From contig MCGT01000006.1 of the NCBI GenBank assembly GCA_002104935.1, positions 558,001-622,000 of the forward strand: a DNA stretch of 64,000 bases, written 5' to 3'. Positions 12,018-23,389 of the stretch are shown one piece after another. The position numbers were made by a program, and so were the translations under genes. Each line of letters begins with the position of its first letter. Within the stretch, counting starts at the first letter, position 1. The notes under the pieces were generated by a model that saw only the letters and a list, made by a program, of their open reading frames with translations, did not search any database and was not told the DNA's origin. The stretch is from Hesseltinella vesiculosa. Taxonomy: Eukaryota > Mucoromycota > Mucoromycetes > Mucorales > Cunninghamellaceae.

Positions 12018-12393
12018 GTCTGATTGAGAACTGACTATATGGGAGCTTACCATTGGATAGGTAGGAAGCGTCTCGCCGTAACAGGAAGTCGCCATTTTCT
12101 AACAATAAAAAACCAAAGTACTGTTTTTTTATACGGGCATGAAAAAAAAAAAAAAAGCGGAAAAGAGAAGGAATTGGAAAGCTGAGTGGCGAAAAGATTA
12201 CATCCCTTTTTTTCAAGCTCATTTGCGTCACAATGGAACACCAGGAAAACATCATGTCATTAGGCTAGGCAAAAAAAAAACTCTTTTGCTCTGTGCAACA
12301 TCAACCCAAATCAGATTGGAATGAAAAAATAGAGATCACATGGCTGAAAAGGAGGTGCTGGGACAATGGATAAATGGTCGACCCCTTTTATTT

Positions 12394-13587
12394 CTACAGC
12401 TTGCTTGTGTGGCCAGATCCGATGGAAGCCACGACTTTACCATAGGATGCACGGTTGTTGATGGCCTCCAAGCCTTTGGGAATGTCTTCAAAACCAAACA
12501 CGCTGTCATACACTGCAGGCACCACCTTTCGTGATTCGAACAAATCAAACAAGGCCTTCCAAACTTCAGGAATCCGAGCTGGCTCATGAATGGCATACCT
12601 TCAAAAAAAAACAATGTCAGCAGGTTCGAAACCGCTTCTGAAAACCTTACGCGCCCCAATGCAAACCAACCGCAGAAATATTCTTCAGCAGCAATCGATT
12701 GGCAGGGATCTTTTCAATCGTGCCTTGAGCAAACCCAATAATTAAGATACGACCGTTCCAGGCCGTGCATTTTGTGCTACCCGAGTAAAATAAAAAAAGC
12801 TTAGCTTTGCCTAGATCCGCCGACCTTTTTTTTCCTACCTTTGTTCCACCAAACCCACTGGGTCATAGACAACATCGGCTCCGTGACCCTTTGTAATTTT
12901 CTTGACCTGATCATGCCAATCCTTGTCGCGGTAGTTGATGACATGGTCAGCCCCATAGCGTTTGCATACCTCGAGCTTTTCGGCCGAGCCGGCTGTAGCA
13001 ATGACGGTGGCCCCCAGTGCTTTGGCGATCTGCACAGCAGCAATGCCCACGCCGCCGGCAGCAGCATGCACCAGGCAATATTCGCCCGCCTTCAGCTGCG
13101 CACGCAACACAAGAGCCGAGTAGCTGGTAGGATACGTCACAAACAACCCAGCCGCCTGTTCAAAGGTGAAGTGGCTGGGCATAGGTAACAGAGCGCTGGG
13201 CTCGACATTAACGACTTCTTGAAACGCGCTGCCTCGACCAAACACTCGGTCGCCCACTTTGAACTTGGCCGAGTCTGACTTCATCACTACCCCGCTGAAT
13301 TCACCTCCGGGCACAAAGGGAAAAGGTGGACGGATCTGGTATTTTCCTTGAATCTAGCCATGTCATTGGAAGAAGAAAAGGTCGTGACATTAACATGCAT
13401 GTTGCCAATGACTTTTTTTTTTTTTTTTTTTTTTTTGCTGACTCACCATCAGGGTATCAAAAAAGTTGAGTCCAGCAGCCTTGACTTGCACTTGCACTTC
13501 GCCTTTTTTCATCGCAGGCACCGGGACATCTTCAATGGTCAATTCTTCAGGACCTTTCAACCAGCGATGGACAACGTATGCTTTCAT
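12394..13587 (-). CDS. Zinc-free quinone oxidoreductase (MDR family, zeta-crystallin/QOR-like)
   Basis: Four exons: 13447..13587, 12839..13353, 12651..12776, 12394..12598; 328 aa, typical for NADPH:quinone oxidoreductases. The N-terminal GroES-like domain includes KAAGLNFFDTLM and FPFVPGGEFSGVV; the Rossmann domain has the NADPH loop VHAAAGGVGIAAVQIAKALG at ~145-170 and GADVVYDPVG. The usual structural-zinc cysteines of alcohol dehydrogenases are absent, as in QOR enzymes. It reduces quinones or enones with NADPH in the cytosol or mitochondrion; the substrate is not predictable. The intron after DTLM contains a ~24-nt T run on the plus strand. Upstream lies the 3' end of the PDI-like gene. 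Confidence 0.93.
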
Positions 13588-13918
13588 AATGGAATCAATT
13601 TTCAACGCAGGAATGCAGTAAAAAAAAAAGAAAAAGAAAAAGGGAAGGCTTTGTTTTTTATTTTTTTTTATTTTCTGCTCTCCGCCAGTGGGAATCTGGC
13701 TTACGAGTTTTCTTTTTTGATGGCCAAACGTCCTATCCATTTCTGGCAATTCTTCACAACAAATGTGGATACACCACCGACGATTTACCGAATAGCAAAA
13801 TCGCATCGCCAAAGCACCAGGACCATCGAAACTGCAAGTGGACAGCTTAAAAAAAAAACTCGCAAACCCGGCAGCAAAAATGATATTATAATGGGACCCC
13901 CCTTTTTTTATTATATTT

Positions 13919-16112
13919 CTAATCTTGATGCGACGTAGGAAGGACAGGGCGGTGAGAGCGTCTCCTTATGATGTAGCGGATGCCGGTGTAGCCAGTGATG
14001 GCGCCCAAGCAAATGAGAAACACATAAGGCATGGTGGCCTGCTGGTATCCGGAACGCAATTGCTGGGTGAGCTGAGCTTGGTAGGAGAGCGCCGATGTGC
14101 CCTTAATGTGCATTTCCAACGCACTATCCAACGTAGCCAATAAAGCTTCGTGGTCATCCAGAGAGAGAGCCTTGTCTTCCAGATTCTTGACAAAGAATTG
14201 TTTGCGCTAAGAAAAGAGAGAGAGAGAGAATAAGCGATGCTGCTTGTTAAAAAGAAAAAGAAAAAACAGGACGTACACGGCCATCAATAATCACTACAAC
14301 AGGCACATTCTTCTTCTTGATACCAAAGCCTTGCGAAAGATAATCACCATAGAGGTCAGTGTTGATGTGAGCAAAGACAGTACGGTCAGCATGGGCTTTG
14401 GAGCGGGCGTCGGCATCGGCCCGCTCCTGTGCAATCTGCTTCAACTTGCTGTAGGATTCCTCGTCCTCCTGGCTAAAGGCACCCAAGACCACCACGCGAT
14501 CACCACGCAGCAGACCCTCGGCATTCAAAGGCGACACCTCAGCAACCATGGGATAACGTTCATTGTCAATCCAGCTGGCCAGCGTTTCGCCATCGGCACG
14601 GCTAGCTAAAAACACGCTAAAGAACACATAACCACGACCGTTCTTGAGAATGAGGGCTCGAGGCACGCCGTTGCGATCAAAGCCATAACGCAGCATCAAC
14701 TGCTCATCGGTGGTGCTGTAAAACGTCACGTCATTGGCAAATCGTTCTGCCAGCTCTTCGAGTACCTCCTAATAATCCGGGTCAACAACCCCTTTCTTTT
14801 AGCCCCCTCTTCTATCATGACTCCTCTTTTTTTTTTTTACATGGAAGTTGTCCTTTTCGTTCTTGTGTAAAAATAGGAGGGACACGCCGTTTGGATCCAA
14901 ATTCTGGTCCAAAGTTGCCAAGTCCACATTCTTAACGGTTGGCCTGCGACAATTCAGAAAAAAAATGTCAGCAAACAAAAAGGAATAGCAATGAGAATAC
15001 AGGGACATACTTGGAAGCTGTCATTGCAAAATTAAGAAGGTTGGGCAAAGAGCGATCGCCGCCAGGGAAGTCACGTACATTGCCACCCGAGAACCTGCAG
15101 GAAAAAAATAAAGGTGTGAAATCACCAAGCATTGGCAACAACAAAAAAAAAAAAAAAAAAGGCATGACAACATCCATCGCCTTACATCATCAATGTGGGG
15201 TAACCACGGACACCATGCGTTTGACACACGTCTATTAAAAAAAAATGAGGGCGGTCAGTGTTGGCCTGTCGGTGGATTTCCGGTTTACCTCGATGATTAT
15301 CACAGTTGATCTGGCCCACGTTGACCTTGCTTCGTAGTTGCAGAGCCATTTGGTTCCAAGTGGGCTCCAAATGTTTACAGTGGGGACACCAAGGCACAAA
15401 GAATTTGACAAAATAAGGATCGCCGTTGGAAATGGCGGTGTCCAAGGAAGGCCCATCGAGAACAGCAGAGATGCCTTGAGGGTTGGGTCGGCCGTGGGTA
15501 GCAACGTCGTCTTCGGGTGCAGGCTTTTGCTGTTTCTTTTTCGGTTTGGTCAGCCTCTTGTGCTCGGTCATGATGAAGTCGGTCACGTCGTCAAAGCTGC
15601 GGTCGCCGGCATAGATCTCAGCCATTTTGCCGTTGTGGTACAGTCGAAGGGTCGGGTAACCTGGTAAATTTTGCTCCTTGCACAAGTCGCCACGTACAAG
15701 ACAATTGACGTTGCCAAAGTGGATATTATGAGAGGCTGCTAATCCATCATGGACATCTACCAGTTGCTCCCATGTAGGTGCTGCATTACCCAAAATAAAA
15801 GGGAGGTCAAGGAGACCAACGGCAATGAAAGAGTGAGTGCCTGGCAGTCCCATCAGCAGATGAAAGAAGCATCTTACCAAACTCTTTACAAAAGTGACAA
15901 CTAGGCGAGTAGAATTCAATCAACCTAGCCCACGACAGCAAAATGACAGAGATGAGTATATATCCATGCGGCTTTTTTCTTTCTTTTTTTTTTTTTACTT
16001 ACCAAGTGCCGGTTTTCACCAAGTTATCAAATTTGTATTGATCCAATTGCACATTGACGGCCAGAGCCGCTGGCACGATGCTTAAAGCAAGTGCAACGAA
16101 CGATCTAAACAT
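13919..16112 (-). CDS. Membrane-anchored protein disulfide isomerase-like protein (two thioredoxin active sites)
   Basis: Eight exons: 16003..16112, 15878..15924, 15289..15780, 15186..15231, 15011..15094, 14841..14943, 14277..14768, 13919..14206; 553 aa. A signal peptide (MFRSFVALALSIVPAALA) precedes a first thioredoxin domain with active site CHFC (C46/C49) and a second with CPHC (C184/C187). Later segments (~260-480) look like redox-inactive thioredoxin-fold domains. A single transmembrane helix lies near residues 517-538 (YVFLICLGAITGYTGIRYII), followed by a basic tail; there is no KDEL/HDEL. The arrangement resembles TMX3/Eps1-type ER membrane PDIs. The first active site lies wholly within the 47-nt exon 15878..15924. 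Confidence 0.9.
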
Positions 16113-16212
16113 TGCCCTTAATTTAAAAAAGAAAGAAAGAGTGAGGGAAAAAGGGGGAAGAAAGAAAAGACGCAAAATGAGGGTTGCAGCGGCCCGCCCT
16201 GCATTTTTTATT

Positions 16213-17657
16213 TCAAGGTTCACATTCATTTGACCAAATTTTCACCCAATCAATGGCAAAAGCACGCTTGTTGCCTTCAGCCCACGTAGGAAGCCATTGA
16301 TCCTTTGCCTCCCAAAAGGCATGAATGGCGTGCGAGTCATTGTTGAGCCAAGGTTTGGCGGCGTCGTCTGGCCAATAGGGCGACGCCCCGCCCACTGCCA
16401 AATTGACAATCAAGTAAAATTCTTCATCGAAAGGCGCTGCGATTGCACCTGCTGTCCAGGGATTCATTGACCAGGCTGGGAAACGCCCTCGGTCCCAAAA
16501 CGGCTGATCAAAGTCCACACGTAAAATCGTCTGGTTGTCCACCGTCGTGTGCAGCCCTTCTTCGCTCCATTCCAGTCCTGCCCAAAATTGGAAACTTTTG
16601 TTGGCATTTTTGATACGTGCATCCCCTCTCCCATTTTTTTTTCTCGCCATACCAAAAGTATGAAAATCATCAGCGAATGATCCATTGAACGCTTGGACTT
16701 CTGCTGAGGTGAGATTAAAGTTGTTAAGGGAAGGATTGGGGCCCCAATGTAATCTGGAGCTGATCACCGTGTTATCTCCTGGCCCATAGCTCCTTTTGTC
16801 ATTTCCTCGGGATTCCATCTTGAATATGAAAAAAAAAAAAAAAAAAAAAAAAGGTCAGCGGTCTCGACATTTTTCCCCCTTGGGGGCATGCTTACAATGT
16901 CAATTTCGCCACTTGCTGGCCAGCCCCCATAGGCTTCGTACTTTGGCAACATCCAGATGGATGGCCACAGCCAGTTACCGCGAGGCAAGCGTGCTCTCAC
17001 AAGGATCTTGCCATAGCGAAGAGACATCGAATTCACAGTACGTAAGCTGGCTGACTGGATGGGCTTCTGCAACTGGCAATCTAGAAAATCATACAGCTGA
17101 GCCCTAGTTCACCCTTTTAGAGACGCGCCGAGATTTTTTTTCTTACCTGTGCATGCACTTGAAGGATCGCTTACTTTGCTGCCATCGTTTACAGCTACGT
17201 TTCCCAGATCGTCAGTAAACGTTGGCATCAAGTACAAGATGCCGTCCTGTACAAAGCTATTGGACCGGTTGTTGGTATACCTAGAATGGGAAGACACATG
17301 CAGCCATTAAATTATGAGGCATGGAACACCCTCGTTACCATTGAAATTCCCAACTGTCACCTACATCTCCATCAAAAACCGGTGGGTGAGAATCTGCTGC
17401 CTGCTTTTTCAAGCGACACAGCCTTACCTGCACGTTTGGTGATATCATGCTGAAAAAAAAAAATTGTGTCGTGGGTGTTGGACATTCATCTGCTGCTACT
17501 TTCTTACCTGCCAATTTTTTAAATCCAGCCGATGGAAATGATCTTCGAAGACGAGGCACCGTCGGGAGTTGACGACATGGGTGACGTTGGATTCAGCATT
17601 GAATTCAAAGCCATAGGTCAAAGTGCAGCCGAGGCATAGCCATAAGAGTAGCTTCAT
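16213..17657 (-). CDS. Secreted glycoside hydrolase family 16 beta-glucanase-like protein
   Basis: Seven exons: 17508..17657, 17428..17449, 17339..17360, 17147..17280, 16896..17080, 16653..16818, 16213..16577; 347 aa. It starts with a signal peptide (MKLLLWLCLGCTLTYG). The catalytic signature GEIDIMESRG spans the junction at 16896/16818, with nucleophile and acid/base at about E168 and E173. WPSIWMLP, a GLEWSEEGL segment and the C-terminal WVKIWS match the beta-1,3-glucanase/GNBP-like branch of GH16. Predicted role: cleavage or binding of beta-1,3-glucan in the wall or environment. Two consecutive 22-nt micro-exons hide the N-terminal part from simple ORF calling. It is divergent from the small membrane protein at 17980. 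Confidence 0.92.
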
Positions 17658-17979
17658 TACTTTGAAAAACGAAATAAATAAAAAAAGAAAAGAAAGAGCA
17701 AAAGAGAGATGGCCATACGGCGTACGTGCCTGAACGCGGTCAGAAAGGAAATCTTCGATCATCTAGCCTCAGCGTCGGAAAAATAAGAGATCATGACATC
17801 ATCTACTTTCCTTTCTCTCTTGTTCTGTCCTTTGCTTTTTTTTTTTTCATTCAACTTCAACATCTTTTTTTTATATAATTATATTATTGACTATCAAAGG
17901 GAACTTGACTCACAACTCCATCCATTCTTTTTTTTTTTATTCATATCGACACGCTCTCTTTTTATTGTCAGCAGCTGCC

Positions 17980-18555
17980 ATGCCTCTTCGGCGTAAAAAG
18001 AAAATCACCAAGGACAAATTCATCGACCTGGCCCAAGCAGCATTGGAAGAAGCCGAGCTGGAAGAAGATCGAAAAAGCGTGTTGGGTGATGTCGTCGAAG
18101 CGCTGATCAGTACAACCGGAGCACCCATGATGGCCGAGGTCATTGCGCAACAGCTTTCCAGCCAAGACGTCATTGAACGAACAGCAGAGGAACACTTTGA
18201 TCTCGAAACCCATCGAAGACAACGATCGCCAAGTGTCGCCAGCACCACCAGCACCACCAGCTCGCTCGCCCCTCTGGAAATCCCAGACGACCTCACCGAC
18301 ATCATCGACCCAACGGATTACAAGGAACACGACCTGACATCACCCTCAGCACCCTGCCCGCTGACTCCTGGCGCTACGTCTTCAGGCCAGAACACCATGT
18401 CCTTCCTCCTTGCCGACTACCTCTGGCGAGTCTTCAAAATCCTTTTACTTGCAAGTCTGGTTGCCCTCGTCTATCATTTTTATATGCACCACCCTCAATA
18501 CTTCAGATTCTTACTTCACCCAACAACGCCCCTGCACGGCCCACCGACTTGGTAA
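17980..18555 (+). CDS. Hypothetical tail-anchored membrane protein
   Basis: Single exon of 191 codons; the ATG at 17980 follows an AT-rich leader, and upstream in-frame codons are poly-T-derived. The N-terminal third is a charged helical segment (ITKDKFIDLAQAALEEAELEED), the middle is Ser/Thr-rich and acidic, and one strong hydrophobic helix (ILLLASLVALVYHFY, ~160-177) lies close to the C-terminus, as in a tail-anchored protein. A TATA-like TATATAATTATATTAT lies about 100 bp upstream. No family is recognised. GC-rich third positions and the clean start support it being a real gene. Confidence 0.7.
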   Translation: MPLRRKKKITKDKFIDLAQAALEEAELEEDRKSVLGDVVEALISTTGAPMMAEVIAQQLSSQDVIERTAEEHFDLETHRRQRSPSVASTTSTTSSLAPLEIPDDLTDIIDPTDYKEHDLTSPSAPCPLTPGATSSGQNTMSFLLADYLWRVFKILLLASLVALVYHFYMHHPQYFRFLLHPTTPLHGPPTW

Positions 18556-19110
18556 AGTGGATCACGCTAAACGTCTCCAAAACCCTGCTTGCCATGGCAA
18601 ATGACACCAGCGTCTGCGATTGAACTTGTACGGCTTCGGCCACGCACAACGGCTCATGTCATAAGCGCCATGATATCATAGGAAGGGTACCGCACTAAGG
18701 ACATGAAGTTGGAGATACCCGGTACACTTGTGCAGACTGCTCTCCAAAAAAATATAAAAATAAAACCGAAACAGCTGGCCTAAAAACATGCCCCGCGGCA
18801 ATTTTGGACGTACCGGTAGCAGGAGACACTGAAAGCAGCAGTGCTCAGGTAATGGCGGATGGACAAGAAATATTCAGCGACGAGCCTGATCCAACTTTTT
18901 CTGATTTTTTTTATCCTAGCTCACAGTACTAACGGAACAAAGGTGTGATGGCCCTTGGTCTAACATTGGCTGCCACGAATGCTTGAATCCACCTGTCACC
19001 GTTGGCTTGGCGACAGATTGGACACCTTCTGCCCATGAACCTGGTATCACTCATACAGCTTGCTCACCACCGCCATGCAAAACAAATAAACGTCGTAGAT
19101 TTTATTTTTC
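18556..19110. other. Intergenic spacer between convergent genes
   Basis: 555 bp between the stops of two membrane-protein genes. It should hold the 3' UTRs of both. No tRNA, repeat or convincing coding frame is seen. Confidence 0.5.
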
Positions 19111-19782
19111 TTAAAAGGATTCCATCGAATCTGTGGATTGAACTCGCATTCGACGACGGCGTTGGCGCAAGTAAGAAGCAATCTGCTCGGGATCCTGATC
19201 ATCGCCTTCCCAGTCCTCTGGCAAGTCATGGTCGTAAAAAGACACGGGCCGGCTACGGCTGGTGCTTGGTTCTGTTGAAAATCGGTAAAAAGAGGAGGTC
19301 GGTGTTTCCATCGAGGGCCGGTGCAAAAAACGACGAGCGGTTGGTGCGTTGCCGTCGTCGTCCTCATGATCGTCAGCCAACTCTTGCGTAGGGTCGACTT
19401 CGGATCCTTTGGGTGGCTTCCCCCATGTCATGTTCAACAGGGTCGAGGTCATGGCTTCCAAGGCGAAGCCTCCACAGCCGCCGATCGCCACCCCACACAC
19501 AATGGCAGCCCCACAGTAGAGCAGCACGGGGTACATGAGCGACGTTGCTTCCATGGCTAGTGTCAATGGCAGCACCACCAAGCGCTGCCACAGCCACACC
19601 GTAGCCCAAACAACTGGTAAAAAGGGAAGTTGGCACATTCGTAATAAAAAGTAGCCTGTCGCTCGGATAATGTCCCAAGCCCATGTCACGGAATCTGGCA
19701 CCACTAGCTGAACCACTGTCTCCGCCGAGACGCCATGCCACAGGTAACTTAACGTTAGGAATACGATGCTGCTATGCTTCAT
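19111..19782 (-). CDS. Hypothetical multi-spanning membrane protein with acidic cytosolic tail
   Basis: Single exon of 223 codons from an ATG at 19782. A signal-like N-terminus (MKHSSIVFLTLSYLWHGVSA) is followed by hydrophobic helices around 35-65 and 70-115, including YPVLLYCGAAIVCGVAIGG. The C-terminal ~100 residues are acidic then Ser/Arg-rich (ELADDHEDDDGNAP, ending QRRRRMRVQSTDSMESF) and probably disordered and cytosolic. No family is recognised. The intact frame and coding-like composition support a real gene. It borders the repeat-rich island that begins near 19.8 kb. Confidence 0.68.
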   Translation of the reverse strand: MKHSSIVFLTLSYLWHGVSAETVVQLVVPDSVTWAWDIIRATGYFLLRMCQLPFLPVVWATVWLWQRLVVLPLTLAMEATSLMYPVLLYCGAAIVCGVAIGGCGGFALEAMTSTLLNMTWGKPPKGSEVDPTQELADDHEDDDGNAPTARRFLHRPSMETPTSSFYRFSTEPSTSRSRPVSFYDHDLPEDWEGDDQDPEQIASYLRQRRRRMRVQSTDSMESF

Positions 19783-20002
19783 GTTGGTATGTTATGCTAA
19801 TTAATAAGGAACGGAAGAGGGGGGAATCGTCAATGTAAAATAAGAATAAAAAATGAGTGGAAAAAAAAAGTGAAAGAGTGGGTGTGGTTTATTGTCGAAA
19901 TTGTGTGCACGTGAAAATACAGTTAGAAATCCCGCTTTCACATGCGCTCGTTTTTTGGCTCAAAGACAGGAGCCGACGGTACTGTGCGGAGGTTGAAAAA
20001 TA

Positions 20003-20170
20003 AAAACAATGACTGCACAGCACTTTTGAGTGATTGGATCCATGTGAAATTTTGAAGGATTGCGCACCTACATGGAGGAGGAGGATGCTGAAAAAATGAG
20101 ATCTCTTGGTGAGGTCGTCCAGCCAACGGTTGGTCAGTTTCGTTTTGACTCCTCCGATTCCCCAGTGTTC
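20003..20170 (+). repeat. Diverged inner copy of the MULE terminal-repeat family
   Basis: This stretch shares ordered blocks with the right terminal repeat at 45201..45418: TGAAATTTTG followed by a TGCGCA block, GCTGAAAAAAT, then CAGCCAACG and a GATTCCCCAG-like end. It is in the same orientation but much more diverged. The part corresponding to the outer end of the repeat reappears at 20600..20700, about 430 bp further on, so the copy looks interrupted. The comparison was made by eye. Confidence 0.6.
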
Positions 20171-20260
20171 AAGTTGTCTTTTTTTTTGGGTCGCCGCCAT
20201 TCCTCCCCTTTTCTCTTTTTTTTTTTTGAGCTTCTTTTAGCGCCTGCACGGATAACCAAG

Positions 20261-20395
20261 ATGGTCGACGCCCTCCAAGCTGAAACTGCACTTGACCTGA
20301 TAGGCGAGAGAAACCATCCCACCTTCCCTCCTCGGCCAAAGTCTACCGCCTCTTTTGGCCTATCCTCTAGCCCCGCCACGATAGGTTACAAATAA
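20261..20395 (+). CDS. Possible 44-codon ORF, uncertain
   Basis: ATG at 20261 in an AACCAAGATGG context opens a 44-codon frame rich in Pro/Ser/Thr (PTFPPRPKSTASFG) ending in TAA. It is more GC-rich than its surroundings, which is its only support. It lies between two parts of a repeat copy and may be a coding relic of a mobile element rather than a gene. No homology is recognised. Confidence 0.25.
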   Translation: MVDALQAETALDLIGERNHPTFPPRPKSTASFGLSSSPATIGYK

Positions 20396-20599
20396 GTTTT
20401 TTTCTAACTTCAAAAAAAATTAACTTCTTTTCCTACGTTTTTCTACTGCCTTTTTTTTATTGTCAAGGTTAAGCACCGAACGGATTCGGTAGGTTGCTTG
20501 TTCAACATCTCTTCGCTTTGTCCCAATATACTCATTCTTATTTACATCATGAAGAAAGGTACCATATTTACGTTTAGCAGACAGAAATAGAACACCAGC

Positions 20600-20700
20600 T
20601 AAAAAAAAACGAAAAAGCGGCTATTTTCATCAGGGAACCCCCCCCCAGGTGATCTGGTCAAAAATCAATGTGCAAAAGTACATGAGAGCAAATGACCTGG
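20600..20700 (+). repeat. Outer-end fragment of the MULE terminal-repeat family
   Basis: Contains CAGCTAAAAAAAAACG, GAAAAAGCGGCTATTTT and a GTGATCTGG block, ordered as in the repeat at 45361..45418. The same GAAAAAGCGGCTATTTT string recurs at about 22829. It probably belongs with the inner fragment at 20003..20170. Confidence 0.55.
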
Positions 20701-21415
20701 GCTAATGCCACAGGCCTGTGTGATGATTTGGTACAGAGCTAGAAGCCTATTCAGCAAAACGTCAGCCATGCCAGCCAATGGCGCTGGTCTACTATTTTTT
20801 TCTATTGACGGATTCAAAACTGCATACATGGTTATTTCAGTGCTCTATTTTGCATCGGCAAAATAATTTAACAAAACAATGTTGCTGGCTGGACAAGGTG
20901 GAACAGCGCTAGACACTGACATACCCCGTTGGCCTGATGATGACCAGGCAAACGAAGCATTCTCCTCCAACGGCGCCATTTTATGTCCAGGGCTGGCTTC
21001 CGAGACGCATGGCGTGAGGCAGACGGTTCAAAGCTCTCTTGTCAGGCTCAGGCACTTGATAATAAGACTGGCAATGAGCTACAGGTCGATAGCGGTGAGC
21101 TGCTCCAACCTGGTTTGCACGTCGGAAGCACATTTTGGTCGCAAGGCAATAATGCGGCGCTTGGCGGTCTGGCGGATGGATGGCTCGTGCTATTCACAGA
21201 CTCAAGGCGCGGGAACTGCGGCATGGCAGCATAAGGCTGCAGCTGGAACGCCAAGTCACTATGCAGATTGGTTAACGTGGTGCTGACAGACACAGAGTCT
21301 TTGCTGTTTCGTTTTTTTTTCTTGTCATCAGTGACAATTTTTTAGGATTGCTGCTGCTGTCACGTAGGTAGTGGTTTTTTTTTTTTTTTTGGCTACTCGA
21401 CAAGGACTGCCAATT
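20700..21415. other. Repeat-island segment with GC-richer, unassigned coding-like stretch
   Basis: The part from about 20880 to 21290 is clearly GC-richer than its flanks and is open in more than one frame on both strands (135 codons plus, 81 codons minus), so the real frame, if any, cannot be chosen. No motif is recognised. It may be a remnant of a gene carried by a mobile element. Confidence 0.3.
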
Positions 21416-22783
21416 TTATTTTATGGCTTTCAGCATAGAAGACGAACAATCCTTGGGATTTCCCTCGTTGATAGATAACAATCCAAGACGGCGGCCCCCT
21501 TCGTTAATGTAGAATTCGACAAAGCACCAGCTGGCATGCGAGGGTAGCACAGGGTGGGCGTCAGCAAGCGAGGATGCCTGCTCGTATACAGTCCTATCTT
21601 CCAAAGCTACTCCTGCCCCAGCACTGCCATCGTGACCAATCTGAAGGAGGCGTGACAGTCGCTCCAGTCGAGCCTTCGGCTCATTGTAAAAATTCAAGAT
21701 GTCGCCATTGATGTTGTCACGATTCTGCTGAGCCAGGCGGTAGAGGAAGGCAGATCGACCTGCTTTTGGCTTTTTTGACGTTTTCTTGGTTTTTTTTCCC
21801 ATTTTATGAGTGGAGAGTCGTGACTTGAGGAGACGCACAAGCTTGAAAATGGCTCCAAATGTGGTTACAATCTTTCTTACCATCGACAAGAAAGCAAGAT
21901 CGAGCCCATGGATGGCAGGGGTAGTGAATGAGGAATGGATGAGATTTGCGTTTTCTGGCTCGGTTCAGTACGTCAAAGCGGATGGACGTGATGGGAAACC
22001 CCAAGATGATGGGACCCTGTCTTGTTTCGCAGCGAGAAACAGCAACCGATCAGACGTCGCATAACAGTATCGTCGTCCACTTGCTGCACATCAATGAGAA
22101 CATGCGGTAAGGAAGGATCAACATCGCTGATGAACATGACTGTAAAATTAGATCAAAATAAACGCATCATCAGCATCCTTTCACGTTCGAGAAAAAAAAG
22201 AAAAAAAAAATGATAAATAAGATTTTCCCAATTGGAGCTTATCACCATGTACCTGAGTGACCTTTGATAAATGGGTTTTATTTCTTAAAACAGAGATGCT
22301 TGCCACAATGACAGCAGCTGTGCCGTCAAACCATTCAGCTGGACTGATTCTGTCCTTCTGGTACTGGTTCCTACCAAAAGAAAAAAAGCCGATAAACGTC
22401 TCATGAGTCAATGGCCAACGCACCAATAAGATACTATCACATTAGCTATTGTTTTTCTTGTAGAATGAGTTTATGGCTGTGCTCAGACGGTTGCGCCAGG
22501 GAAGTTTTTCTGACGTTTTATAGCTGACGATGTGTGCCTGACTTGTCAATGTAAACCTGATCAAAATAAAAAAAAGGGAGAGCGGGAAAAAAAAAAGGAA
22601 AAAGGGTAAAATCCACCTTGCGCATTGGACGAAGCGAGTAGGCTTTCGCGCCATTACCTGGAGAGCCAATTTCTTATCGTGGAACTTGGGCCCCTTCGCA
22701 TATAAACGACAAAGGTGCAACGTGAAAGGTGCAGTTGACTTTGCTGTGTCGTTCCTCTTGTCAAACAAAACGTGCGAGCCCAT
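21416..22783 (-). CDS. Unrecognised multi-exon gene or decayed gene (segments)
   Basis: Minus-strand coding-like segments: 22783..22442 begins at an ATG and, with an intron between CVQCA-like codons and FTLTSQAHIVSYKTSEKL, reads in phase to a stop; next comes a segment with QKDRISPAEWFDGTAAVIV (near 22260-22370); then FISDVDPSLPHVLIDVQQ (near 22080-22140), which can splice in phase to ILGFPITSIRFDVLNRARKRK (near 21930-22010); last is 21416..21800 with a Lys-rich start (MGKKTKKTSKKPKAG) and a globular domain ending SMLKAIK. I could not connect all parts into one phase-consistent model and recognise no family. It may be two genes or a decaying one. Confidence 0.35.
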
Positions 22784-22794
22784 GTGCCAACTTT

Positions 22795-22890
22795 TGATTC
22801 CTGGATTCCCCAGCTAAAAAAAAAATGAAAAAGCGGCTATTTTCCCAAGGCAACATTCTAAATAAATTCACCCCAAATTTTACACAGTTT
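22795..22890 (+). repeat. Outer-end copy of the MULE terminal-repeat family
   Basis: Carries CAGCTAAAAAAAAAATG, GAAAAAGCGGCTATTTTCCC and TAAATAAATTCACCCCAAATTT. The last string is also present outside the right MULE repeat at 45444..45465, which shows that the repeat family extends beyond the 218-bp inverted block. Same orientation as the copies at 20600 and 45201. Confidence 0.6.
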
Positions 22891-23389
22891 GCATTGCATG
22901 ACAGCCACTGTTGAAGCACGGACGTCTCGGACAAGATGGCGCTGGACTAGGTAAATTAAAATTCGCCAGCGTGCTGGGCGAAATACCTCTAGGTCTCTTG
23001 ATGCAGACCGCCTTTTTCATTTATTTTTTTTTCTGCATGACGTTTGCAGGGCTTGATCGACATGCCTGTTTAGTGCTGTCATCTATCACAGGGTGCTACT
23101 TGCATCTGCAGTTGCATGCCCATTCAAAGGTGCTGCGCGCAGGCGGTTCGGATTTTTTTTTTTTGGTTCTCAATGAGGGTGTTTTTTGGATCAGACAAAG
23201 AAATGGTCGCACTCTCAGCCTTCTCTGGTTTCCAAGACTTTGTTGAGTCATCATGATGAAAATCACAGGCTTCTTGGGGAGAGGGTAAAGGTTCCACTGA
23301 GGACGCGCGGTCTTATCGCAGCGCAGGTAATTAAACCCGCGCGGAATTGCCAAATTCAGGAGGCTGACAAGGTTATACGTAGTGGGCTT

